A DNA stretch of 64,000 nt from Corallium rubrum (lineage: Eukaryota > Cnidaria > Anthozoa > Scleralcyonacea > Coralliidae), in NCBI GenBank assembly GCA_964035015.1, contig CAXIUP010000099.1, positions 181,001 through 245,000 of the forward strand, written 5' to 3'. Below, one piece after another: positions 1 through 10,829 of the stretch. The translations under genes and the position numbers were made by a program. Positions within the stretch are counted from its first letter, which is position 1. Each line of letters opens with the position of its first letter. Below the pieces are notes generated by a model that was given only the letters and a program-made list of their open reading frames with translations, did not search any database and had not been told where the DNA came from.

Positions 1-1005
1 TTATATTTAATACAGACGCGAGAAAATGCCGTATTGACATCAGTACCTAGGCCGAAGCCTTGACTTGAGGACTAGTAGAGATACAAGAAAGAGCCACAGA
101 ATATCAAAGAACATATACATGTTTACCTAGTAGGCACCGATAATGCAAAAATATGTTTAGATATGTTTATAGTCGTCTACAAATCGCCTATCGTGAAGGT
201 GTCGTATTTCATTTGGAAAATGTGTTTCAAAACATGTTTAAATAGTTCCTGTTGGTACGATTTACATGATTCTACATCGGAACCATCGCTTGAATCTGCC
301 GAATTCAGCACTATGGTTTTTGTGGTTTTGTCTAGTCTACTGAAAGTAATAAGATCGTTTAATTTTTCGGCTAATAAACTTGTTTACACCAAATGTAAAC
401 TTACATGTAACTTGTCAGAAAAACGCAACATTTGTTATCAAAACAATCTTTACTTCAAAGTATTGACAAAAAAAGTATACAATTCCATAAACAACAAACC
501 AATAGTGATTTAGAACTGTTAAAACTGATAGGCTCAGATGAGCGGGCTCGATCGTGGTGTGTTTAGGAAAATAATACCAAGGGATGAAACACGGATTCTT
601 CCTTGTTTTGAACATCGTTTTAAGCGCCTATAGGTATTAAAATTGTAAGACAATTGAGCGAAGTACGTAGTTGTCAAAATGATTCATTTATCAAAATATA
701 AATCAAAATGATGCAAAATATCAACTTTTAGCCGTGATTTTGCAGCTAAATTACATATCGTATTTTGAGATGTGTTCCGCAAGTAGCTAGGACACTACAT
801 CATCCTTGACACTTCGGATAGCTACGAAATCCTACAATAAGCTTTTCGGATAAAGCGTGAAGTCTCAGAATTATTGATTTATTGCACATTCATCTGACTC
901 TGAGTTTCAGTAAGTTCCAGTATTCGAACGGTGGCTCCCGACGTCACGATACGAAATGTCCTGGCTACTTGCAGAACACATTCCACGTTAAACGTTTGGT
1001 CATTT
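1..1005. other. No gene recognised
   Basis: This A+T-rich stretch has stop codons in all frames. The short open frames have neither protein-like composition nor convincing splice sites. I see no transposon end or RNA gene here. The end of an upstream gene or intron could lie in it, but nothing visible supports that. Confidence 0.5.
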
Positions 1006-1028
1006 CCCCCCCCCCCCCCCCCCCCCCC
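1006..1028. repeat. Poly-C homopolymer run
   Basis: An uninterrupted run of about 23 cytosines. It is a simple repeat next to a MITE, and its exact length is likely to be unreliable or polymorphic. Confidence 0.9.
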
Positions 1029-1044
1029 ACTTTCCCCGTGTTTT

Positions 1045-1499
1045 CAGTGTTGGCAAGCCAAGTTTCGTAAAAATCCCAATAAAGGTCTGAAAATATCCCA
1101 AGAATTCTCTATTTTTACCAAAAAAATCCCAAGAATTAACAGCTTCATTTACTGACTAGTTCCCAGGTCTCTATCGCGGTTTTTCCCCGTTGGCATCGAC
1201 ATCTATAGCAATCTGAGCCCACTGTATCAGTGATACTTCATTTGGAGAAAGTACTTCATCTTGTCTAAATCAAACGAATACATAGGCTAGTGGAGTATGA
1301 TCACTGAGTATGATCAAGTAAATTAAAAAAAATAACAATTAACATTGAAATCAGCTTTTTTAAACCGAAACTGTTTGCTCTGGAAAAATCCCAAGAAAAA
1401 TCCCAAGGTTGAATCCCTGAGAAAAAAATCCCCAAAAAATCCCAACTCCTTCAAAAAATCCCAAGATCTTGGGATAAAATTCCAAGGTTGGCAACACTG
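1045..1499. mobile_element. MITE with CAGTGTTGGCAA ends
   Basis: The 455-bp segment begins CAGTGTTGGCAA and ends TTGGCAACACTG, a 12-bp perfect terminal inverted repeat. Inside, both halves carry many copies of AAAATCCCAAG on opposite strands, so the whole is a loose palindrome. There is no coding capacity. CAGTG ends occur in CACTA/EnSpm and some hAT transposons. I do not see a clear target duplication, so the superfamily is open. Confidence 0.7.
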
Positions 1500-2023
1500 A
1501 CCAAATCGCTTCATGGAACCAAGTACTTTGTATAAGACCATATATAGAGAATTTGTGCCGAGCGCTAATTTAAGGTCTATGCCAATATTTGCAGAAATCA
1601 ATAGCCCGAGTGAACGCCTAAGCAGGCGTCTTGTTTAATAGAAGGCTGAGAAATATAGTATAGTGGATGCGGCAACAACAGTTTTGTAGTGCTATGGCAT
1701 ATTAATTAAAATCGGTGGGAAATAGAATAACAGTGGTTCTGTCTAGTTCATTCTGTCCAGTTATCGGTCGTTGAGCTGACTAGACTACCGAGTCTCGCAA
1801 ATACTTATCTACTGCGTCTGAAATGCACCAAAGTATAATAATATTTCGAAGATTATTCAATATAAACATGTAAATCCATTCCTTATTGAATATTCAATAA
1901 CCTCCAATCCTGGTCGTCACGTCGTGAGTTGACAAATAATCCTGCTAACCATGCTCGCGCGATAATCCGAAGCGCAGAGTCAGAGCGAGAGGTAAAGGAA
2001 TGAGAACGGTTAGAAAAGGTTAA

Positions 2024-2138
2024 GGAGTCTGAGAACGTCCTAGTTTTTTTGGCGTAGAGCCTGAGAACGTCCTAGAATTGACAAAAACTAGGACGTTTCC
2101 TGTCTTCTGCACCCAAAACTAGGACGTCCCCAGACTCC
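2024..2138. mobile_element. Small 115-bp MITE
   Basis: The ends are GGAGTCTGAGAACGTCCTAG and the near-complement CTAGGACGTCCCCAGACTCC. Two inner copies of GAACGTCCTAG and its complement suggest a foldback built from a duplicated end. There is no open frame. Confidence 0.65.
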
Positions 2139-2558
2139 ACGCTTAGCAGCGGAAAGGCAATGACGTCTTTAACGCGGATGTGTTGACATGTAAAGATGAG
2201 TCAACTGTGGTCAAGGTGTTGGGGATTAATAAATTAACAGCAGGATATTACAGAACAAAAAGCCAAAGCAATCTGCCAACTATGGATATTATAATTTATA
2301 TTTGATATGTTTTACACTGTATTGCTTTAAAACTAGACAACCTAAATTATACTTTCTGCTTGCCTAGTTTTTAATTTTTTCCCCCTAAATTTGAGAAACC
2401 TTGAACTAGGGGTTCCCAGGTATAATTGAGCTCATTTGGCACCCTGCAACATCTGTTAGTGACAATGATATCCTGGATCACTTCAGAGATGTGTTGGCAC
2501 CATATGTCATTGAGAACCAAGTACCACAGACAACTGAGTCATTCCTTTCCCCTATCAG

Positions 2559-2927
2559 CAGATCATCTCATTAATCTGGGGATCGAGAGACTGGTTAAGG
2601 ACATCGAAGACATTCTTTTGCGACTCACAGATGGAGAAAAAGAAGAAAATGTGCTGATTGACCAAGTTCATAATCAAACATATACAATACCAGTACTGTA
2701 GACTGTTATTAAAGTAACAACCCTTTAATCCATTGCTCTACTACCGTGCAACTTTCAGGTTCAAACTTTCCTGATCTCTGATAAGAGAGGCCGTGCTGGT
2801 GATCAAGTCAAGGACGACCTTATGATTGCCTTTAGAGTTAACAAAGTGCGGAAAGAATGTAACGCCAAGTCAATAAGATGTAATGCACTAACTAATTTGG
2901 GTACTGCAGTATCAACTCTGAATTTAG
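2559..2927 (+). CDS. Two exons of an unrecognised gene (partial)
   Basis: Two segments have good splice borders and protein-like composition. The first, 2559-2692, follows a pyrimidine-rich acceptor ending CTATCAG and stops at donor CCA|GTACTG. It reads ..HLINLGIERLVKDIED... The second, 2759-2927, follows acceptor CAACTTTCAG and stops at TTAG|GTAATG. It reads VQTFLISDKRGRAGDQ.. The first exon ends in phase 0 and the second begins in phase 0, so they join in frame across a 66-bp intron. Immediately upstream (about 2427-2574) another frame reads protein-like (..DVLAPYVIENQVPQ..) and runs into a stop. This is either a further exon or a frameshift. I do not recognise the family. It could be a host gene fragment or an old transposon. 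Confidence 0.45.
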
Positions 2928-3147
2928 GTAATGATGAATAATTATCTTTTACATTTTGATCAGACTTAACACAAAACAACTCAACACCACTACAAACATA
3001 CTGTGATACTGATTACAGGGGTGTCAAGAAAAATTTGCCAAATAGAAAACAACCCAAATTCCATACCAAGAGTCTTACATTGTACAAAACCTTTTGTATA
3101 ATGTGATACTTAGTTTCCCCATCCTATGTAGTAGAATATCTGTATAG

Positions 3148-3235
3148 TATTTTCTCCGAGCCGGGCGACGGGCCGAAGGCCCGGAGCCCGGTGAGGGTGC
3201 TAATCTCGACACGCGTGGAGCCATTTTACACGCGT
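3148..3235 (-). repeat. GC-rich hairpin repeat (copy 1)
   Basis: Contains GGGCCGAAGGCCC flanked by CCGAGCCGGG and GAGCCCGG, followed by the conserved GAGGGTGCTAATCTCGACACG. The same module recurs on the plus strand at 5826-5915 and in 36555-38440, and partly at 10353-10410 and 13730-13768. The GC content contrasts sharply with the surroundings. No coding capacity. Confidence 0.75.
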
Positions 3236-4054
3236 GGACAAACGTGATATGCGAACGAATTTCTGTGATCTGAATATTTATTTATTTGTATATATGTGTG
3301 GACGGACCATGCGCGGTTAAGATTGTGAGGCACTGGGGACAATATAGTTCTTTACAAAAAGATTTGAACTAATAACATAATTTATTCTTGACAAAAAGAC
3401 TTGAGAAAGGAGTTTTTGGGAAACGTATATCACTTTTGAAAGAACAGAAACAAATCAACATCTACGTATAAAGCAAAACAACGTCTTGAGTAGAAGGAAA
3501 CCCGTCAAACCGAAACTCAAAAAGAGGAGAAAGCAAGAGTGAAACTTGAAAACCGACGAAGAAATAAAGGCCGGCGAAACGGTTTAAGTTTACGGTAAAA
3601 ATATAGAGCAGCCGCTCTCAGTAATCACGAACATTTAGTAGCAAAACTGTTCGAGTTTCCCACTTTCCTTACGTATATCCTATCACTGTTAATTTTTTTT
3701 TCTCTATTGTGTGTCCTTAAAATTTTATCTGTGGCTGCCGTCTTAAATTAATATCTTTTTTCAAATAGTTTTCTTATTGTCAAAACCACTTGTGACTAAC
3801 GTAGCTTGTCCATAATTTGGCATAAAAATCGGAAAAGGAGCATTTTTTCTTCTGTAAAACGTACAAATGCTGTTGAAATATTTATTAACATGTAGGTGAA
3901 AACAATTTCAGCACTTTGAAATGTCATAAAAGAATATTGCCGTGGCAGGCTGCCAGGTTTGAAAAATTTTTTCAGATGCTGTAGCGATGTTTTTTGTAAG
4001 CATGGAAAGAAAGAAGTGTACAATATATCGCTAATATTTTGACAAAATTTTCCC

Positions 4055-4130
4055 GCCTGCCTCGGTAGTCTGGTGGTTAACATAGTCGACTTGCACGGTA
4101 ATATGGTCGAGTTCAAACCCTGGAAGCGAC
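4055..4130 (+). repeat. tRNA-derived SINE-like head
   Basis: The sequence has a polymerase III A-box-like stretch (GGTAGTCTGGTGGTTAAC) and, about 35 bp later, a B-box-like stretch (GTCGAGTTCAAACCC), at tRNA spacing. It does not fold into a clean full cloverleaf by eye, so a SINE head or tRNA pseudogene is more likely than a working tRNA. Confidence 0.5.
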
Positions 4131-4321
4131 GTGCAATTTCCTTTACATGTATCTCAATGTTTTTCACGAAATATCATCCTTAAATTTTTCTTTGTTCCTC
4201 GTTACATTTTCCTTCAAAAAATAGATTTATTAAAACTGCAGGGCTTTTTTATTTCAAATATTCTACTAGAATTAAAACTATATTTTAATCAACAGGAGTG
4301 GCTATTTCCAGTCCCCCAATA

Positions 4322-4865
4322 AAAAAGAGCGCAAGGGGAATATCAGGAGGTATTTCCAAAAATTCATGCAAAAGCGAGCGAAGGGTTATTGCGTTCATGT
4401 ATTTCTAGTACAAAGATAACCAGTGATGTTAGGAAGTCGTCTGAGAAGATGAAAGGTTGTTTAATGAGGATAAGAAACTGCACAAAAAGGAAGATTGGTT
4501 TGGACACATTGAAAGAATATCTAGGAGGAGGATGATCGGGTGAAGAGATTTAGGGAGATCATTGTTGGGAAAAGGGAGATCTTGATGCAAGGGAGGTCAC
4601 TATTGTTGAAGGTTAGCAAGGTAGAGGTGAGCAAATAATATGTACTCCGAGCAAAAGATCTGCAGTATTGACTGTCTTATAGCATGAAAAATATACAATA
4701 TTTTAGTGGTGAAAAGACGTTATTCATAAATGGTCGACAATTTTAATTTATTTTAAGTTCATATAAACTAGAAATACATAAATGCAACAACCCCTCGCCT
4801 GCTTTTATATGCTTTTTTTAATACACCCCACCCATCTCACCTTCCAATTAAAATAAGCACTCCTG
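4322..4865. repeat. Inverted pair of a dispersed terminal repeat
   Basis: At 4322-4411 the plus strand ends GCGTTCATGTATTTCTAGTA. At 4768-4865 its inverse begins CTAGAAATACATAAATGC and continues into CACCCCACCC. The same end recurs at 11690-11808, 12138-12260 and 14530-14650. The enclosed ~350 bp carries no intact gene. A short stretch near 4480-4540 reads DWFGHIERI, which resembles the tail of some LINE reverse transcriptases, but it is too short to call. Confidence 0.6.
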
Positions 4866-5725
4866 ATATACAGCAAAGACAAATGATAATCCTCAGGATA
4901 ATTACAGAATTTATGATTAGGATGACTAAAAGAAAGTTGAACATATCAAAGGAAAACTGACATATTTCACATTAAACTCTGGTTGTAAAAATATATTGTT
5001 TTTAGCCTTTTAGGAGGTTTCCAAAATGTTAACAGCTCAAAAACTACATTTATAATAGGAGATAAAAACAACAGACAACCTTTCAGTCTGTATAATACAG
5101 GACAAAAGAAAATGGACAAAGCCTATGAGTATTTATGATAACTGATAAGTTATCCTATGACTGCTTGCAATTAAGTCAATGAAAAACATCACGTCCACAG
5201 TAGCAAAGGGAAAGCACGAAAACGTGAAGCTGTATACTGCTTAATGGGCAAAAACTTGAAAACAACATATTAAAGGGACAAGGTATAAAACTTTATATGA
5301 TAGTTGCTAGATTAAGTTTACAGTAACTGACGAGTGTCTAAAAGGGTTCTATTTAAACGTCTTGCCGTTCTTGGCGTTTACAGAATATATTAATGAATAA
5401 ATGCTGATTACAATCAGCAAAATAAATAAATACAAATGTCCTGAGTGACCTGTGACCACAAACACTGCAATAACAATTCAGATCGAGAATTTGTTTACCT
5501 GCTTTACCATACGGCGTTTGGTTTCTTCAGGTTTTCTGGTTTCTCTTCAAGATATATTAAACCGGCTGTTTGTATCCTGCTTTTATTCGTTGTTCTGCTT
5601 CTTTCCGTTTAAAACGAAACCATTTGAAACCATTTTCTTTCGCAAAATATGGAAATTATATAAAGTTTGCTTCAAAGCTAGTCCCCAGTGCCCAATTATT
5701 TTTACCGCATGACACCCTACGACGT

Positions 5726-5726
5726 G

Positions 5727-5792
<66 letters not shown>

Positions 5793-5915
5793 AACTATTT
5801 CCAGATTTTGTCTCCCTTGCTTTTTATACACGCGTGTAAAGTGGACTTCACGCGTGTCGAGATTAGCACCCTCACTGGGCTCCGGGCCTTCGGCCCTACG
5901 CCCGGCTCGGGGATT
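5726..5915 (+). repeat. TA microsatellite plus GC-rich hairpin repeat (copy 2)
   Basis: A (TA)n tract to about 5790 is followed by ~35 bp of linker, then CACGCGTGTAAAGTGGACTT, GTCGAGATTAGCACCCTCAC and the hairpin GGGCTCCGGGCCTTCGGCCC, ending GGCTCGGGGATTAG. This is the best uninterrupted copy of the module and shows the empty target for the LINE insertion at 36603-38404. Confidence 0.8.
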
Positions 5916-6189
5916 AGCCCTTATGACCTTGTTTTGAAGCAAGAATTATTTCAAATTTTACACATAAGAAAACAAGTTCATAAGGGCTAATTTATATGCA
6001 TATTGAAAAGAATATTAATTTGGTGGCCATTTATGAATAAGGTCTATTGTGTTTCATACAATTATTAACTTGCCATTCCTATAATGCCTTTATAAGTGTA
6101 CACATACCTCAACTATATTACTGTGATCTTACATACAGTACATCCATGTTGAAAAAAACAATGTATTCTCTAATGTTATATTTTTATAG

Positions 6190-8546
6190 GAAGGGCGGAT
6201 TGCCAGACCAGGTTTTATTCCCCCAAAGAAAGATATATATGTAAATAAATATTATTTTCATCTGATGGCCTGGCAAAGCTAGACAAAGGTTTGTCTTGAA
6301 ACATTTGTGATCACCAAAAACATATTTAATTCTCCTAAATATATTAACAAACAGTTCACTTCTATTTACTTCATTACAGCCTGTTTTGGAACATGTACAG
6401 TACAGACGAGAATGCTGCAAACACATCTACTGCAACCAGTAATGCAAGTCAGGACAATGATAAAACAAGTGCATCTACAGTTAGCACAGGTCAGATTTTA
6501 CAGTAGTTTATAAAATAACATTTTTATACTTTGTATATTTTCAATTAAATTCAGAAGGTTGAGTTTGACATCAGTGGCAGAAATGATGTACATATTGTAT
6601 AATTTCTGTATATCCTTATTAACCCTTTCATGCATTGCTTTCAGAGATGAGTAAAATCTTTTCTTCCCCTTGATGAGTAAAATCAACTGGTGTTAGAGAG
6701 AATAAAAAGATAAAGTTGTTCCACAACAACAGTGCACATGAAAGGGTTACAAGGGTCTATATTTTGAACTCATAAATAGGTAATTTAATTCCATTGGTTC
6801 ATGCATAAATTGCTGGAAAATCAAAAAAATAAAATACTAACTTCTTATTAACCGAACGCGAGGTCTTTACAGAGAAATATTGGACCGAGGTCTTTTTGGT
6901 ACAGACCGAGCCCGTAGGGCGAGGTTTGTACACAAACACCGAGGTCTGATATTTCTCTGTAAAGACCGAGCAAGCGAGGTTAATAAAAAGTTTATTATAT
7001 GGCATTTTGAAACAACAAACCTTACATTTATACCTTGTCACGATACGTACTTTAGTCAGTTTAGTGTGACCTCGAGCGTGTGACATAAACTCATCGTTTT
7101 CAATGTTGTTGCTTTTGTTGTCATCGCATTCGGACTCCTAAACTGGCTTCCAGATTGCTCTCGTCCCAATCATACATAATTTAGTCCTCAGGTTGTTGAA
7201 TTCACAAAATTCTTGCGGTTTTCTTTCGTTGTTTAGTTGCAAACAACATGGCTGACAATATCCGTAATCGACCGATTGCGGAAAATAATCGACCGGCACG
7301 TGACACGTCTCGGCCAATGAGAACACACGATTTCAACGGAAGTAACTTGTGCCATATAATAAAGAACATTATCACCACATACAGGTGTACTACAATAAAT
7401 ACCATATACTGTGTCTCAAGTTGTCAACCCCTTCAATGTGGATTCCCTTTTAAAGAGACATGTACATGTACATGCAGGCAAAGTACCAAAGGGTTGTTCC
7501 TTCAATACCATAGTGATTTGACCTCTCACTTATTTGTATTCCTTTTAGCATTACTGGAGGAGAAAACACAGGCTCTGACTTCAAAAGAAGCAGAGTTGCA
7601 AGCCAAAACAGCCAAAACAGAGGAAGCTCTGAGAGAAAGTGAAAATAAACACCACCAATTGGCTGAATTAATTGTTAGTAGAGATGAAGAGATTTTATGC
7701 CTACAAAATGAAATTCTAAACCTGCAGCAAGAGAACAGCAAACTAAAAATAAAGCAGGAATCAGGAAAGGATGCCCAAGGTTAGTTGTAAACATTGTATA
7801 AAATGTAAGTTAACACTTCTTTAACTCTGTAAGTTAATAATTTTCTTTTTTACTGATTATGAAATTATTAGTATGTATATTGTACTGTTCATGTAGGGCT
7901 TCCCTTCCAAGTTCACACACTAACAACACCAATTGAACCTCGACAGAAGAAACAAAAGGCCAAAAACCAAACAAGTACAGGTATGCAAACCCATTATAGT
8001 ATTTGCATAAAAATATTCAAAGAACAGAAATTATAAAAGTACGATTGTTTCTTGAAATATTAATACCATTTGGATTGTTACTTTAGGAGCTAATAGCTCA
8101 GGACAATGCTCACCAACACCACTTGAAACAGGTAATAGCTCAGGAAAAATATGCTCACCACTTGAAACAGGTAAGTTTATCAGCATCACTAAGAACCTAT
8201 TGTACATGTAATCATCTCATTCAGTTTACTTGGAAGTGTACTTCTTTAGATGTGGCAAATTACTGCAATAAATATACACATGTACTAAGAAAACTTCCAC
8301 TAATTGAATGTACTGTTCCCAAGTCAATTTCCATGTCAAACTTCTTTATTAATTTGTTTATTGAAAACCATATCATCCATTCCTTCCTATGACACTTGTT
8401 ATTCCAATTTCTTAGTATCATCCAAGGAAAAAGAAGAAACAGAAAAGAAGATATGTCACATTTGCACTAATGAAAAAAGAAAGGCATTGATGATAAAGTG
8501 TATCAGTTGTGGCCATGGCAGCATTGCAGCTGTGTTGGGTTATTAA
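6190..8546 (+). CDS. Multi-exon coiled-coil protein with C-terminal cysteine cluster
   Basis: The exons are 6190-6240 (tentative), 6380-6489, 7549-7779, 7897-7980, 8087-8170 and 8416-8546. All have AG acceptors and GT donors (GTCAG, GTTAG, GTATG, GTAAG). From the second exon on, every intron is phase 1 and the reading frame is continuous to TAA at 8544. The product has a Ser/Thr/Asn-rich start (TDENAANTSTATSNASQD), then ~75 residues of charged coiled coil (LEEKTQALTSKEAELQAK..). A basic linker (EPRQKKQKAKNQ) follows, then a short internal repeat (NSSGQCSPTPLETG, NSSGKICSPLETG). It ends with CHIC-x14-CISCGHG, which resembles half of a RING or other zinc site. The true start and promoter were not found and may lie upstream. 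The intron at 6490-7548 carries a palindrome-ended element. The family is not recognised. It may act as a scaffold or E3-like adaptor, which is a guess from composition. Confidence 0.65.
6845..7363 (-). mobile_element. Palindrome-ended element in an intron (P1)
   Basis: A 142-bp near-perfect palindrome (6845-6986) has centre GACCGAGCCCGTAGGGCGAGG. Four bases further on is TTTATTATATGGCA (6991-7004), whose exact inverse TGCCATATAATAAA closes at 7350-7363. Read on the minus strand the order is terminal repeat, ATTGG box (7314-7318), ~300 bp body, terminal repeat, palindrome. This matches the tyrosine-recombinase element at 18261-20229 and the element at 28393-29088. No intact gene is seen inside. 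Confidence 0.7.
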
Positions 8547-8881
8547 ACATATAAGAATGCTATGAAACATTCCTCTGTTTTTAATTGCAAGAACTGCAAA
8601 TAAGGATTGCATAAAGTAACACCTTATCTCACTTCGTTTAGATTAAGCTTAAATAAGATTTGTTTATTTCAAGAAGGCTATATAAATAATATAATACGTA
8701 AACTACATATTTTCTAATTGCTTGTTCAGTCTGTATCAGTGAAAAAAAATCAGACCTCTGTATACAGATTTTTTTTTCCAATTTAGTTTTTACACTTATT
8801 TGTTTTGTAATATAATGTTTGCGGGTATTTCTTTTGTTCTCACAGGGCCATTAACAACTAATGTACCTCATATTCATTTTT

Positions 8882-8964
8882 GGTAATCTTACCTCAGTTG
8901 ACAGCAAACCAGGTCTGATTAGAACTAATCATACCCGGTTTGACGCCAACGGAGGTACGATTAC
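8882..8964. repeat. Imperfect palindrome beside a recombinase fragment
   Basis: GGTAATCTTACCTC..CAAACC..CTGATTAG is mirrored by CTAATCATACCCGGTTTG..GGAGGTACGATTAC, with a centre near 8923. It lacks the CCTACGG centre of the other palindromes. It lies on the 3' side of the minus-strand fragment at 9054-9410, as the palindrome at 20069-20229 lies 3' of its recombinase gene. Confidence 0.65.
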
Positions 8965-9053
8965 GAAAAATGAATTTTAATCAAATAAATCTGAAATCGC
9001 TTAAAATGAACAAAAATATAGAAAACACAAGAACTGTCACCAAACTCTTTAAT

Positions 9054-9410
9054 TTATGTATTATTAGTATTAACGAATACATTAACCGAACCAATGTTAG
9101 CATTGACAAACATACCATCTAGGCTCAAATTATTACATCCCACGTTACCTGTAGTCGCCTCGTACGATTCTAATGCCTGACTCAAGACTTCGTCAGAAAC
9201 CTCTGACTCACACAATAGTTCAACAGAAAATTTCTCTTTTAGAGATATTTCTGAATCACAAGAAGAACTTAATGCATCAGATGCTCGCTTCCTCTCAGTT
9301 TCATTTATTGAACGTATGCCTCCTGGTGTTCTCGGGAACCGCTTCTTTTTGCCAACCATTAGTATCTTCTTCCGTACAAAACATCTTAAAACGTTCCACT
9401 TCTGCCATCA
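9054..9410 (-). pseudogene. Possible DUF3504/Crypton-type N-terminal fragment
   Basis: On the minus strand from 9410 a frame reads MMAEVERFKMFCTEED..AVPENTRRHT and stops. ENTRRxT resembles the start of DUF3504/Crypton-type proteins, as I recall that family. From 9359 an overlapping frame reads MVGKKKRFPRTPGG.. then ETERKRASDALSSSCD..VLSQALESYEATTG, up to a donor CAG|GTAACG (exon end at 9149). The two frames suggest a frameshifted gene, or a first exon with one real frame. No recombinase core is present here. It is either a decayed recombinase or an unrelated first exon. Confidence 0.35.
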
Positions 9411-9954
9411 TTCAAAGAATAAACTAGCCTGCGAAGCAGGCTGGGAGGCGCGGGCGCGGAGTGGGCGGAGTTGAAAGAGATCCTGCTACTGAAGCAGTAA
9501 CGTTTTGGACTTATGTGTAAAGAATGTACGCAAAAGTCCCATTGGCTAATCCCTTTTAATTAGTAACTCAGGCCTGGTGTTTCTGCAAAATATCGCATCA
9601 GACGCTCTCAACTTGGTATTTTTATGACTTTTATATGGTTATTTAATGCAGGGTTGTGATATTTTGAACTCCGATGCCGATGGGCTTTCATATTGACGAC
9701 TTTTGAATGATTCCGAGGAGAAAAGAGGTGAGTGTGAAGTGGCATGGCATAATATTTGCACACGGCATCTTGTCAGTTGTGGAACAAGATGGCTAGTAAT
9801 TTCAGAACTACTCATCACTAAAATATATGTGTACGTATGTTATCACATGTTGAATGAGCTTTCATTTGATGTATAGTTCAAGTTTCTCCGTTAAGTAAAA
9901 CTCGTTAAAATGTCCAAAATCTGCGAACCGCTGTTCGAAATATAAAATATTACA

Positions 9955-10352
9955 AATAAACAGGAAGTTGACTTCTCACAAGTGTTAATAGAGAATTTTA
10001 GAATTTTTTAAATGATATAACAAATGAGATATATATGAAACAGAAGCTATTGAAAAATGCTATTTGGAGTAGAAATTTCTAGGGAAATATTCTTAAAATG
10101 GGGAAACGTCGGTCATTTGATTCATTGCGTGAATGTGTTTATATGAATCAGCCATATAAACACATTCACGCAATGAATCAAATGACCGACGTTTCCCCAT
10201 CTTAAAAATATTTCCCATTTAGATAAAAACTAGAAATTTCTACTCCAAATAGCATTTTTCAATAGCTTCTGTTTGATATACATCTCATTTAAAAAATTCT
10301 AAAATTCTCTATTAACACTTGTGAAATTAGTCAACTTCCTGTTTATTTGTCC
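9955..10352. repeat. ~400-bp palindrome
   Basis: ACAAATAAACAGGAAGTTGA at the left is matched by its complement at 10330-10352. Arms of about 190 bp pair through to a centre near 10152 (GTTTATATGAATCAGCCATATAAAC). It interrupts the mirror pair 9640-9953 / 11809-12136 exactly at the junction AATATTA, so it behaves as an insertion. Confidence 0.75.
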
Positions 10353-10450
10353 CCGAGCCCGGGTGAGGGTGCTAATCTCAACGTGCGTGGAGTCCACTTT
10401 ACACGCGAGATTAAAAGCTAAAAGCAATTCTGAAACCTGATTATATATCT

Positions 10451-10829
10451 ATTTATAAAATAAGGTGTCCTCTATGCACGCTCTGATTGGCTGGACTCCG
10501 TGCATTTATAAGAGAACATAGATCATGAATGACGTAAAATGGCGTAGAATGGCGTCAGCTGGCCGGAAAAGCCCGCCAAATTCCAAAACTACCTCACTTT
10601 TAGCTTTGTTTTTCTTCTTATTATTTTATAAAACAAATAAAACATAGCGCTCATGTGCATATGTACTCTTATAAAGGCACGTTTGACGTCATTTGAACAC
10701 GAAAGAAGTGTAAAGGCACTCGGCTATCCCCTCGCCTCGTGCCTCTACCCAACTTCTTTCGTGTTCAAATGACGTCAAACGTGCCTTTATAGGAGTACAT
10801 ACGCACGGAGCTTTATGTTTTATTTGTTT
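10451..10829 (+). mobile_element. Palindrome-ended element (P2)
   Basis: The left end is ATTTATAAAATAAGG, with ATTGG at 10486-10490 and a short hairpin ATGCACG..CCGTGCAT around it. Near the right a related inverse (TTATTTTATAAA) precedes a ~200-bp palindrome (10631-10829) centred on CACTCGGCTATCCCCTCGCCTCGTG. The left hairpin and TTATAAGAG repeat sequence of the palindrome arm. It is a sibling of 49196-49586. No coding capacity. Confidence 0.6.

Noticed and set aside
882-1155. Proline-rich open frames
   Set aside because: Caused by the poly-C run at 1006-1028.
5583-5990. Frames encoding long Tyr-Ile repeats
   Set aside because: Translation of the (TA)n microsatellite in several frames; the same happens at 13645, 35759, 39782 and 42490.
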